The notes under the pieces were generated by a model that saw only the letters and a program-made list of their open reading frames with translations, searched no databases and had not been told where the DNA came from. A stretch of 19,846 bases of DNA from an uncultured Dialister sp. (lineage in GTDB: Bacteria > Bacillota > Negativicutes > Veillonellales > Dialisteraceae). The translations under genes and the position numbers were made by a program. Positions 7,639-14,731 of the stretch are shown piece after piece (position 1 is the stretch's first letter; every line of letters begins with the position of its first letter). The stretch spans positions 1-19,846 of the forward strand of contig NZ_CAAFRZ010000135.1 in NCBI RefSeq assembly GCF_900765565.1. The letters run 5' to 3'.

Positions 7639-7684
7639 TGACATTTCCAAAAAGGCATAGATTGACCAAAATGTCATGAGACAA
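7639..7684. promoter_or_regulatory. Palindromic operator candidates upstream of larA
   Basis: TGACATTT (7639-7646) and its exact complement AAATGTCA (7669-7676) form an 8-bp inverted repeat. The second half overlaps TTGAC-N6-GTCAT (7662-7677), which has the 16-bp geometry of Crp/Fnr-family sites, and ATGTC-ATGA-GACAA follows at 7671-7684. The cluster lies ~20-65 bases upstream of the larA -10. In L. plantarum the lar genes are controlled by a Crp/Fnr-type protein; whether the regulator at 208 does this here is inference. Confidence 0.4.
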
Positions 7685-8009
7685 TTGTATGATAACTAAA
7701 CTGCAATTTAACCAGTGGCTGAATGATTTATCTATATTGGACTCAAATCTCATTTTATTAGATAATTAAGGAAATGTTCTCCCTGCAGGACGGAAAAGCC
7801 TTTTCCCGGGGGCCATGGCAGGAAGAAAAATCGTAATACACTCACCATATCTTAACCATGGGATATTGTAACAGGATTCGGCCCCTCCCGGGGAAGGAGG
7901 ACAGGAAGAGGAGCTGGTTATGCCGAGTCGCTTCGTCCTTTCGGACATTTCTTTGCATTCATTTTATAGATTCACCATACAACCCATTGTCAGAGTAAGG
8001 GAGAATATA
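7685..8009 (+). promoter_or_regulatory. Leader region of the pilus cluster
   Basis: No gene is supported in this gap. A possible promoter is TTGGAC (7737-7742), 18 bases, GATAAT (7761-7766); an alternative is CGGACA, 17 bases, TATAGA ending near 7975. Between them lie a palindrome GGAAAAGCCTTTTCC (~7792), a CCTCC/GGAGG stem around 7886-7901 and a GTCC-TTTC-GGAC hairpin near 7937-7948. If the first promoter is used, the pilin mRNA has a ~240-base structured leader. No c-di-GMP riboswitch core was recognised. Confidence 0.35.
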
Positions 8010-8393
8010 ATGATGAAAGAAGATGGCAAGAAAAGAAAAAGAAAAGGATTTATGCTTTTAGAACTCATCATAGTTGTTGCAATCATTGGAATACTGGCGG
8101 CGGTGGCCATGCCCAACCTGGTGGGATTCACCGATGAAGCCAAGGTAGCAAGGATCCAGTCGGATTTGTCAGCCATAGGTACGGCAGCGGAAGTGTACTA
8201 TACGAAGAAGGGAACCTATCCGGAATCGACGGCGGTCCTTGTGTCAGAAAACCTGTTGAAATCAGAACCCCAGCCTCCGGATAAGGTGACGTATACCATA
8301 AATAAAACCAGTGGGGAAGTGACGGCGACATTCAAGGATGTGACCTATTCTTCCTTTGGCAAAAAGGACGGAACAACTACTAAGAATCCTTAA
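8010..8393 (+). CDS. Major type IV pilin-like protein (GspG/ComGC-like)
   Basis: A 127-aa prepilin. The leader MMKEDGKKRKRKG is basic, and cleavage is expected after G13. The mature protein starts FMLLE, with the conserved E5, then a ~20-residue hydrophobic helix (LIIVVAIIGILAAVAMPNL). The segment after it (DEAKVARIQSDLSAIGTAAEVYYTKKGTYP, described in part) follows the GspG/ComGC pattern. No cysteine pair is present. It would be processed by the peptidase encoded next, then assembled into an inner-membrane-anchored pilus or pseudopilus. The ATG at 8010 (or 8013) is chosen because AAGGGAG at 7997-8003 precedes it; an in-frame ATG at 7920 would give an implausible leader. No convincing terminator follows, so readthrough to the peptidase gene is expected. 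Confidence 0.88.
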   Translation: MMKEDGKKRKRKGFMLLELIIVVAIIGILAAVAMPNLVGFTDEAKVARIQSDLSAIGTAAEVYYTKKGTYPESTAVLVSENLLKSEPQPPDKVTYTINKTSGEVTATFKDVTYSSFGKKDGTTTKNP

Positions 8394-8464
8394 GGGATTA
8401 TGAAAAGCGAAGAAACTCAATTTTTCTTTAGTTAGAGAGACTCTTTTCTCAGGAGTAGAACACC

Positions 8465-9049
8465 ATGGATGCAGCAGAGGAGGCAAGAGGGAGAATCTGG
8501 GACCACCTGTGGCAGGGGAAGAAGTGTCTTTTCCTGTGGTTTGCGGTGGTGGCTGTGTACGGCCTTTCCCTTTGGGCGGGACTGGTCTTTCTTTCCCCTG
8601 TCCCCTTTCTGCTGTGCCTTGGCCTTGGGGCCCTGGAAGACTGGGATACCGGGTATATTTCTGATGGCTGGAGCCTGCTCCTGGCGGTGACCGGCCTCCT
8701 TTCGGCATGGGACCGGCAGCAGGTGGCGGACAGCCTTCTGTCGGCGGCGCTCTGCTTTTTCATTTACGCCCTTTTATATATGGTTTCACGAAAATCTTTG
8801 GGGACAGGGGATATTCTTTTATCCACCGGTGCCGCCTTCTGGCTGGCTCCGGTTTCCTGTCTCTTTTTTATATGGTTTTCAGCGGCCCTGGCCGCCCTTT
8901 CCCTGGGGATAGTCCTGTTGGCCGGTGGGCGGGGATTTTGCAGGGAAGTGCGGTTTGGGCCCTTCATTGCACTGGGAGGAGTGGCAGCCTATGGACTGGA
9001 AAAGACGGGACTTATTTCTATCCTCGCGGCCTGGTTTCTTGCTGGCTGA
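8465..9049 (+). CDS. Short type IV prepilin peptidase (A24 family)
   Basis: A 194-aa membrane aspartic protease that removes prepilin leaders. Both catalytic regions are visible: the first Asp in ALEDWDTGYISD (residues ~57-68) and the GxGD motif in SLGTGDILL (~111-119). RFGPFIALGG near residue 168 matches the conserved end of the family. Five or six membrane helices are apparent. It lacks the N-terminal zinc-binding/N-methylase domain of full-length PilD, so it resembles stand-alone A24 peptidases and may not methylate its products. AGGAG at 8451-8455 supports the ATG at 8465. Its 3' end overlaps the next gene by 59 bases, so the two are translationally coupled. It sits directly behind its presumed substrate. 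Confidence 0.88.
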   Translation: MDAAEEARGRIWDHLWQGKKCLFLWFAVVAVYGLSLWAGLVFLSPVPFLLCLGLGALEDWDTGYISDGWSLLLAVTGLLSAWDRQQVADSLLSAALCFFIYALLYMVSRKSLGTGDILLSTGAAFWLAPVSCLFFIWFSAALAALSLGIVLLAGGRGFCREVRFGPFIALGGVAAYGLEKTGLISILAAWFLAG

Positions 9050-9467
9050 AGCCCTGGTGGTGCTCCTGATTCTGTCCATGGGGGCAGCCATGGCAGCGCC
9101 TTCCCTTTTCCGGTGGCAGGAGGAGCGGGAACTGGACATAGCCGCAGAAACGCTGGCCGCCGCCGTACGGGAGGCGGAAATCCTGGCGAAAAACGATGGG
9201 GACCGGGACTGCTTTTTCTACTGCCTTCCCGACAGTGACGGCACCGTCTACTACTATACCCGCCGGGGCACGACCCGGGTGAAACCCAGCGGCCGTCTTC
9301 CTTCGTCCATCCGGCTTTCGGGGAAACTGGAGCTGGCCTTCAAAAAGACCTATGCCGGCAAGGGGGAGACCTACTCCGCCTACCTCCTCACAAAGGACTA
9401 CCGGTTCCGCCGGCAGGTGACCGTGGCCATGTATACCGGCCGGGTCCGGGTGGTATATAGATCATAG
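8991..9467 (+). CDS. Minor pilin/pseudopilin, GspH-like
   Basis: A 158-aa prepilin. The leader MDWKRRDLFLSSRPG is followed by FLLAE with E5 and a hydrophobic helix (ALVVLLILSMGAAMAAPSLF). The helical neck RELDIAAETLAAAVREAEILAK and the following beta-rich part (CFFYCLPDSDGTVYYYTRRG) fit the GspH/FimT group of minor pilins. The ATG at 8991 has GGGAGGAG upstream. An earlier ATG at 8925 would give an over-long leader. The gene begins inside the prepilin peptidase gene, and its stop codon (9465-9467) touches the start of the tandem-repeat block, which separates it from the other minor pilins. Confidence 0.8.
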   Translation: MDWKRRDLFLSSRPGFLLAEALVVLLILSMGAAMAAPSLFRWQEERELDIAAETLAAAVREAEILAKNDGDRDCFFYCLPDSDGTVYYYTRRGTTRVKPSGRLPSSIRLSGKLELAFKKTYAGKGETYSAYLLTKDYRFRRQVTVAMYTGRVRVVYRS

Positions 9468-10734
9468 AATTGAGATTTGAGGAAAGAGAATTGAGGTCCC
9501 GCGGCAAAGCCGCAGGGGAGACGTCAGACGGTCAGATGTCAGACGGGGTCAGTTGCTCCGCCGGGAAAAAAGATTTGAGACCTGCAACAGAACTGCAGGA
9601 ACGTAGCTGGTGGCTGGTGCCCGGCAGCTGGGCTGATGGTGGTTTCCTTACCATCAGGGCTCTGATGACGCTGCCCTGTACCCCGTCATTTCGAGCGGTG
9701 GTTCGCGACGAGATGATGGTATTTATAAAAATAGTATGTGAGAAAGAGTCGAGAAATCTCACGAATCAATGACTGTGACGGGATTACAGTGAAAGAGTTG
9801 AGAGTTGAGTCCCCGCCGCGAAGCGGCTAATCAGCGCTTCCCTGGATCTGGTGTGTCATCTGAACCCAGTTGTTAAACCCGTGCTCCCTTAGAGAAGGGG
9901 GCAGCCCGAAGGGCAGGGATGGATCCGCCTCGGAGAGGCGGGATTGGTACAGCAAGTACCTGCCAATCCATCCCGCGGCAAAACCGCAGGGGAGACGTCA
10001 GACGGTCAGACAGTCAGATGTCAGACGAAGTCAGCTGCTCCGCTGGCCCAATGGTGGTTTCCTTACCGTCAGGGCTCTGATGACTCTCCTCTCTACCCCG
10101 TCATTTCGAGCGGTGTTTAGCGACGAGATGATGGTATTTATAAAAATAGTATGTGAGAAGGAGTCGAGAAATCTTCCGGATCAATGACTGTGACGGGATT
10201 ACAGTGAAAGAGTTGAGGTCCCGCCGCGAAGCGGCAAATCAGCGCTTCCCTGGATCTGGTGTGTCATCTGAACCCGGTTGTTAAACCCGTGCCCCCTTAG
10301 AGAAGGGGGCAGCCCGAAGGGCAGGGGATGGATCCGCCTCGGAGAGGCGGAATCCGCGCAGCAAGTACCTGCCAATCCATCCCGCGGCAAAGCCGCAGGA
10401 GAGACGTCAGAGGATCAGACAGTCAGATGTCAGACGGAGTCAACTGATCCGCTGGACCGATGGTGGTTTCCTTACCGTCAGGGCTCTGGTGACTCTACCC
10501 TCTACCCCGTCATTTCGAGCGGTGTTTAGCGCCGGGATGATGGTATTTATAAAAATAGTATGTGAGAAAGAGTCGAGAAATCTCACGAATCAATGACTGT
10601 GACGGGATTACAGTAAAAGATTTGAGAGTTGAGAACTGAGGCCCCGCGGCGAAGCCGCTGAAGGTCCAGGACTGAATCCAGGCTCTCGGGGCTACTGGCC
10701 CTACCCTTTGGCTGGCATCATTTTTTTCCAACAG
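9467..10734. repeat. Tandem ~410-bp repeat array inside the pilus cluster
   Basis: The landmark GACTGTGACGGGATTACAG recurs at about 9771, 10186 and 10595, giving periods of 415 and 409 bases. There are two complete units and one shorter, diverged first unit. Each full unit holds, in order: a GCCGCGAAGCGGC hairpin, a CCCTTAGAGAAGGGGGCAG tract, GGATCCGCCTCGGAGAGGCG, GCGGCAAAGCCGCAGG, a TCAGAC-rich tract and one CGTCATTTCGAGCGGTG...GTCGAGAAATCT element. The open frames inside have no ribosome binding sites and simply repeat with the unit. The array begins at the stop codon of the upstream gene with AATTGAGATTTGAGG, the reverse of the tract found upstream of genes elsewhere. Confidence 0.85.
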
Positions 10735-10746
10735 AAAGGAGGCCCC

Positions 10747-11121
10747 ATGAAACGGAAGGGATTTATCATGGTGTGGACCCTCTGTGCCCTATCGGCCATA
10801 GGGATCCTCCTTTCCGCCCTGTTTCTGGTGCTCCACCAGGCCCTGGCCTGGGAGGCGGCCCGGCAGCGGGAGCTGGATGAAGTCTTCATCGCCCAGGCCG
10901 CCATGGAGCAGGCCAAGTATTACATCCGTTTTCATAAAGGAACATGGCCCGGGGTCAGGGAGGAACGGAATGGAAGGACCTATGATATTTCAGTAAAGCC
11001 GGCGGATATCCCGGTTTCCGATGGGACCGGTGAAATTTCCATGAAAGAGATCACCTGCTCTGTCACCTGCGGCGACGATGACGGAGTGACTCTGGTGACC
11101 TGGGTGGAGGAGGGACCATGA
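10747..11121 (+). CDS. Minor pilin-like protein without Glu5
   Basis: A 124-aa protein with a short basic leader MKRKG, then FIMVWTLCALSAIGILLSAL as its hydrophobic helix. Position 5 after the likely cleavage site is Trp instead of the usual Glu, as in PilX/GspK-type tip pilins and a few ComG proteins. A helical stretch (EAARQRELDEVFIAQAAMEQAKYYIRF, in part) and a beta-rich end follow. AAAGGAGG at 10735-10742 supports the ATG at 10747, four bases away. The stop overlaps the next start (ATGA at 11118), so the pair is translationally coupled. The exact subunit is not identified. It probably sits in the priming complex with the two proteins that follow. Confidence 0.75.
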   Translation: MKRKGFIMVWTLCALSAIGILLSALFLVLHQALAWEAARQRELDEVFIAQAAMEQAKYYIRFHKGTWPGVREERNGRTYDISVKPADIPVSDGTGEISMKEITCSVTCGDDDGVTLVTWVEEGP

Positions 11122-11666
11122 AGAGAAGAAAGGGACTGTTCCTGCTGGAGGCACTTCTGGCCCTCCTGATCCTGGCATCCCTGGCGGCGGCCCTTTTCCC
11201 CCTGGCCGGGCAGGTGGCACAGGCGGAAATCCTTTCCTCCGTCCGGGGGAAGCTGGGAAACCAGGGCCTCTTTGCCATGGATTTCATGGTGGAAAAAATC
11301 AGGAACAACCGGCGGACTATGGCCAAAGGCGGAGTCCATGGGAATCGGTACGATTACCTTGCTCCCACGGCACAGGGTACTATGGGGACCTATCGGCTCT
11401 TTGAGGACCAGGAGAAGCTGAAAATCCAGCTCTACAACGATGTGGTCCAGCCCATTACCGGGGATCGGGGCGGCAGTGTGGAGGAATACGTCTTCCGCCA
11501 CCCCGAGGGCGGCCACCTTTTCGAACAGTCCGACAGAGGTCCGGTGACCATTTCCTTTACCCTGGCCCGCCCCATTGGCCGGGAATTCGTGGATTTTGAA
11601 ACCGCCGTTATCCCCTACGCCGATTTTTACGGGAAAGGAGAACTCTATGAAACCAGAAATCCCTAA
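11118..11666 (+). CDS. Minor pilin, PilW/GspJ-like
   Basis: A 182-aa prepilin with leader MKRRKG and a canonical LFLLE start (E5 present), then a 20-residue hydrophobic helix LALLILASLAAALFPLAGQ. The segment VRGKLGNQGLFAMDFMVEKIRNNRR, in part, is the helix common to PilW/GspJ/ComGF proteins, and the C-terminal ~100 residues are beta-rich. The start overlaps the stop of the gene before it by four bases, and its own last 20 bases overlap the next gene. The tight packing and the prepilin motif leave little doubt about family; the subunit name is tentative. Confidence 0.82.
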   Translation: MKRRKGLFLLEALLALLILASLAAALFPLAGQVAQAEILSSVRGKLGNQGLFAMDFMVEKIRNNRRTMAKGGVHGNRYDYLAPTAQGTMGTYRLFEDQEKLKIQLYNDVVQPITGDRGGSVEEYVFRHPEGGHLFEQSDRGPVTISFTLARPIGREFVDFETAVIPYADFYGKGELYETRNP

Positions 11667-12060
11667 GCGGAAGGGCAGCACGGCCCTGGTATTCCTCCTG
11701 TTCCTCAGCGGACTTCTCACCCTGTCCTGCGGTCTCCTGCTTTACATGGAAAGGGGCAGGGAATCCCTGGCGGTTTATGAGAAGGGACTTCAGTCGGTGT
11801 ACGCTGCGGAAAGCGGGGCCAATGCGGGCCTGGCGAGGGCGGCGCGGAGGCCGAAGGACGATTGGGAGAAGGATTTGTACCCCCCTGGGCACCACGTGAA
11901 AGTCATTATTAAAGAGGTAGATGGACACCGGGAAATCCGGTCTGACGACATGGATGGTAATGGCCGTCCCTTCCGGACGGTGAGGATCCGTTATGCCCTT
12001 CCGTCAGCGGAAGGCGGGAAAATAAAAGTGGAGGATATTATCAGCGATGGACATTTCTGA
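11647..12060 (+). CDS. Minor pilin-like protein, PilX-like
   Basis: A 137-aa protein starting MKPEIPKRKG followed by STALVFLLFLSGLLTLSCGL. The Gly-Ser-Thr-Ala-Leu-Val start and the later AAESGANAGLARAARRP segment (~residues 53-69) match the PilX N-terminal pattern (GxALV, then AAExG). Position 5 is Val, not Glu, which is usual for this group. AAAGGAG at 11634-11640 supports the ATG at 11647. An upstream in-frame ATG at 11575 lies deep inside the previous gene. The last 14 bases overlap the PilM-PilN gene. PilX-type proteins promote pilus-pilus contact or prime assembly; which role applies here is unknown. Confidence 0.78.
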   Translation: MKPEIPKRKGSTALVFLLFLSGLLTLSCGLLLYMERGRESLAVYEKGLQSVYAAESGANAGLARAARRPKDDWEKDLYPPGHHVKVIIKEVDGHREIRSDDMDGNGRPFRTVRIRYALPSAEGGKIKVEDIISDGHF

Positions 12061-13456
12061 TTGGACACGGAAACTGGAAGGCAGCCCCCTGTGGCAGGCC
12101 TGGAAGAAATGGCGCCATCCTGCCATGGCCTGCGTAGTTCTTGCGGGCCGCCTCTATGGCGTGGAACTGCAGGAGGGGCGGTTCCTCCGGCAAGGTTCTG
12201 CGGACCTGCCGGACATGACAGAGGAGGCATTGGCCACTGCTTTCCGGCAGCTGGAAAAAGAGGGCCTTACCCGGAAAGACGTGGTGCTCCTGGTGAATTT
12301 CCCAAAACTCCGGCTGCTCCGGCGGAAGTACCCTGCCATGACGAAGGAAGAACTGGAAGAGACCATGTACTGGGAGGAGGACCGGCTGTTCCGGACGGCA
12401 GAGCCCCTGTCCCTGGGATACGAAATCATGGACAGCGGCCCTGAAGGCTGGGACATCCACGTGGAAGCGGTGCCGAAGGAGACACTGGCCCTTTTCGAAA
12501 GGGCTGCCCGGAAGGCGGGAAAAGAGATATCCTCCGCCATTCCGGTGACCGCAGTGCCCCTGGAAGACGGGTGCTTTGCACTCTACGGCCGCCGGCGGTC
12601 TGCCATTCTCACCTTCCGGAAGGGGAAGGTCCTGGAAAGCCGGATTCTCCGAAAGGAAGACAGGGGGAAGGCGGCCCTGTTCCTGGCCCATGTGAAAGAA
12701 ACCTGGGGTGCAGAGGGAGGTAAAATCTTCTTCCTTCCTCTGGCGGACTGCGGGGAAGAAGAAAGAAATTTCTGGAAAGCCTGGCTGCAGAGGGACCTGG
12801 AGGAAGCGGGAGACATGAAATTTCCGGAGTTTGTGGATGCCCCATTTCAGGAGGGCCCTTCCCTCTGGCAGGACCTGGCACCCCTTTGGCCGGCTTTGGA
12901 CAAAACGGTGTTGCACCTGCCCCTTACAGAAAAGAGACAACCCTTCCTGTCGGAGGAAACAAGGAATCTCCGGCTGGCGGAGGGAGCCTGCGCCCTGGGC
13001 CTTCTATGCTTCCTGGCTTCCGGCGGGCAGCTCCTTTCCCGGACCTCCGACCTGGGCAGCCTCAGGGAGGAGAACCGGCGGCTCTCGCCTCAGAAGGAAG
13101 AAATGGTGCGGATGGAACGGGGGAGGAAGGAAGAAAGGGCCCTCCAGGACCTGCTGAAGGAGCTGGACCGGCAGGACGGGAAATGGGAACGGCGCCTGGT
13201 GTCCCTGTCGGAGTCCCTGCCGCCGGGCATTGTGATTTCAGAAATCGAAGGGAAAGAGGGAGCCATGGGGATCCGGGGCACTGCCCAATCCTACGACGCC
13301 CTGCGCCGGTTCCAGGAAACCCTGGCCCAGGGGCAGAAGGGGGTCTGGCAGGGAGGAAAAAAGCAGAAGAACCTGGCCACCGGACTCATTGATTTCCATA
13401 TTTCCATGAAAGGGGAAGGAGGAAGGGGCAGTGAAACTAAGAGCCATAGTGAATGA
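12047..13456 (+). CDS. PilM-PilN fusion (GspL-like) assembly protein
   Basis: A 469-aa inner-membrane platform protein. Residues ~25-290 resemble a degenerate PilM/GspL actin-like cytoplasmic domain (VVLLVNFPKLRLLRRKYPAM, then ETMYWEEDRLF and PLSLGYEIM, which recall PilM). One membrane helix spans ~309-329 (RLAEGACALGLLCFLASGG). A coiled coil follows at ~338-375. A PilN-type periplasmic domain follows (WERRLVSLSESLPPGIVIS at 380-398, then the GTAQSYDALRRFQETL segment). PilM and PilN are separate in most type IV pilus systems; here they are one chain, as in GspL of type II secretion. Clear nucleotide-binding motifs of the actin fold are not obvious. TGGAGGA at 12029-12035 precedes the ATG. It overlaps both neighbours. 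Confidence 0.75.
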   Translation: MDISDWTRKLEGSPLWQAWKKWRHPAMACVVLAGRLYGVELQEGRFLRQGSADLPDMTEEALATAFRQLEKEGLTRKDVVLLVNFPKLRLLRRKYPAMTKEELEETMYWEEDRLFRTAEPLSLGYEIMDSGPEGWDIHVEAVPKETLALFERAARKAGKEISSAIPVTAVPLEDGCFALYGRRRSAILTFRKGKVLESRILRKEDRGKAALFLAHVKETWGAEGGKIFFLPLADCGEEERNFWKAWLQRDLEEAGDMKFPEFVDAPFQEGPSLWQDLAPLWPALDKTVLHLPLTEKRQPFLSEETRNLRLAEGACALGLLCFLASGGQLLSRTSDLGSLREENRRLSPQKEEMVRMERGRKEERALQDLLKELDRQDGKWERRLVSLSESLPPGIVISEIEGKEGAMGIRGTAQSYDALRRFQETLAQGQKGVWQGGKKQKNLATGLIDFHISMKGEGGRGSETKSHSE

Positions 13457-13988
13457 CCGGAAATATACGAGGACCTTCGCCCTCCTTTCCCTCCTCTTCT
13501 TTGCAGGTGCCTTTTTTCTGCACCATATGGCATCCCGGGAGGAAGAGGAAGCCCGGATACTCTCGGCAGAGGCAGACCGGATCCGCCAATTTGCCGTGAG
13601 CCCCCGCCGCCCTTCGTCCCTGCCCTTTCTGGAAAGTCTTTTCCAGGGAACCGATTCCGACTCCCTGGCCGCTGCCATGGAAGAAGGGGGCCTCAAGGTG
13701 AACGGAGTGTGGGAGGAACGGAAAGAGGGGGACCGCGGAGACTTTCATATTTTTCATATTTCCGGAACCGGCACCTATGCACAAATCGTGCAGACCTTTG
13801 ATATAATAAAAGGCAAAGAAAGATGGAATGCCGTGAATCTGAAGAAATTGAAACGGTCGCCGGAAGGGCTGGCCTATGAAGTGGAGATTCGGACATTCCA
13901 AATCCGAGGTACCTATGAAAAAGAGAAATATAGTCCTCATCGGTCCCATGGGAACGGGCAAAAGCCGAGCCGCCAAGATCCTCTCTGA
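13431..13988 (+). CDS. PilO/GspM-like assembly protein
   Basis: A 185-aa protein with a GTG start, supported by AAGGAGG at 13416-13422. A short cytoplasmic tail is followed by one membrane helix (~residues 15-33, TFALLSLLFFAGAFFLHHM), a coiled-coil stretch (REEEEARILSAEADRIRQF) and a ferredoxin-like periplasmic part (FHISGTGTYAQIVQTFDIIK, ~107-126). This is the build of PilO/GspM, the partner of PilN/GspL. The basic tail (last ~25 residues) is encoded where the gene overlaps the following kinase-like gene by 74 bases, so it is probably under little constraint. Position directly behind the PilM-PilN gene supports the call. Confidence 0.72.
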   Translation: MKLRAIVNDRKYTRTFALLSLLFFAGAFFLHHMASREEEEARILSAEADRIRQFAVSPRRPSSLPFLESLFQGTDSDSLAAAMEEGGLKVNGVWEERKEGDRGDFHIFHISGTGTYAQIVQTFDIIKGKERWNAVNLKKLKRSPEGLAYEVEIRTFQIRGTYEKEKYSPHRSHGNGQKPSRQDPL

Positions 13989-14478
13989 TGGCCTGGAGTG
14001 GCAGCTGGCGGACACGGATCGGATGATGGAAAGGGAAACAGGGAAAAAGATCGCCGACATCTATAAGGAAGATGGCCCTGAAGCCTTTGCGGAACGGGAA
14101 ATGCAGGTCATTAACCATGTGCGGTACTACCATGAAGCGGTCATTGCCATGGGCGGCAATTACCCCATGACCGAGGAGAAATTCCATCTCCTTTCGGAAT
14201 ACGGCCTCATGATTCTTCTCTACGCCCGGCCCTTCCGCCTGGCGGAACGGGTGCGGCGGCGCATCGGAAAACGGCCCACCATGGACTACTCCGACGTAGA
14301 CGGCTACGTGCGGCAGATGCTCCGGAAATGGGCGAAATGGAGGGACCGGGTGGACCTGGTCATCAATACCACCAACTGCCATCCGGAACAGACGGCTATC
14401 CTCATTGCCCGGTATATCGACCAGCACCACATCACCTTCGCGGAACGGAGAGTGCCGGGAAGGGAAGAAAGAAGGTAG
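13915..14478 (+). CDS. Shikimate-kinase-like P-loop protein lacking substrate arginines
   Basis: A 187-aa protein of the AroK fold. The P-loop is GPMGTGKS (residues 10-17), and DTD at 33-35 keeps the shikimate-binding Asp. The ETGKKIADIYKEDG segment is typical of the family, and the KRPT lid region is present. Compared with Mycobacterium tuberculosis AroK, the Arg in F-R (R58) is Ala59, the GGG loop reads GGN (80-82), and the Arg of the R-x-P-L-Y motif (R136) aligns with Trp139. Loss of both shikimate-binding arginines makes ordinary shikimate kinase activity doubtful; another substrate or a regulatory role is possible. GAGGT precedes the ATG at 13915, which lies inside the PilO-like gene. 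Downstream of pilMNO the position matches the proteobacterial pil-aroK arrangement. Confidence 0.75.
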   Translation: MKKRNIVLIGPMGTGKSRAAKILSDGLEWQLADTDRMMERETGKKIADIYKEDGPEAFAEREMQVINHVRYYHEAVIAMGGNYPMTEEKFHLLSEYGLMILLYARPFRLAERVRRRIGKRPTMDYSDVDGYVRQMLRKWAKWRDRVDLVINTTNCHPEQTAILIARYIDQHHITFAERRVPGREERR

Positions 14479-14663
14479 TGTAAGATCGAGATCGAGACCG
14501 AGATCGAGGTGGCCAGCGGCTTCGCCGCGATAGACGTCAGATAGTCAGACAATCAGAATCAGTCGCTGGTATCTGGCGGCTGGTATTTGGGCCAATCGCT
14601 CCTTCGACGCAGAACCTTGTCTCTCCCGTCGGGGGAGATGCCGAAGGCAGAGGGGGTGCATTT
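14479..14663. repeat. Intergenic repeat modules
   Basis: GATCGA-type hexamers are repeated at 14484-14508, followed by a GCGGCTTCGCCGC palindrome, a TAGACGTCAGATAGTCAGAC tract, and CTCCCGTCGGGGGAG with GCCGAAGGCAGAGGGGGTGC. The same modules occur before the genes at 16037 and 18616. No gene or clear terminator is seen. Confidence 0.6.
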
Positions 14664-14713
14664 GCCGCGAAGCGGCGGAACCTCAACTCTCTTCACTCAA
14701 TTCTCAAATCTAT
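14664..14713 (+). repeat. Pre-Shine-Dalgarno module, copy ahead of pfkA
   Basis: It consists of a GCCGCGAAGCGGC palindrome, GGAACCTCAACTCTCTTCAC, then TCAATTCTCAAATCTAT. It ends four bases before the pfkA ribosome binding site (14718). Near-identical copies sit ahead of the genes at 16037 (15970-16012) and 18616 (18548-18597). Confidence 0.75.
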
Positions 14714-14731
14714 CATTAAGGAGGGATATCT

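Noticed and set aside
6261..7679. A 472-codon open frame on the plus strand
   Set aside because: It is fully antisense to larA, has no ribosome binding site, and its sequence is what a mirrored GC-rich gene produces; LarA has all its active-site residues.
7767..8009. c-di-GMP riboswitch ahead of the pilin gene
   Set aside because: The conserved core sequences of the known classes were not found by eye.
9470..10529. Three similar open frames (9470-9772, 9870-10187, 10278-10529) with shared ends such as FIKIVCEKESRNL
   Set aside because: They recur only because the ~410-bp unit repeats. They lack ribosome binding sites, and their frames and ends differ between units.
9467..10734. Repeat array considered as a CRISPR array
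   Set aside because: Units are ~410 bp, mosaic, and similar throughout; there are no short uniform repeats with unique spacers and no cas genes.
12041..12940. A 299-codon minus-strand open frame
   Set aside because: It is antisense to the PilM-PilN gene and has no start signals.
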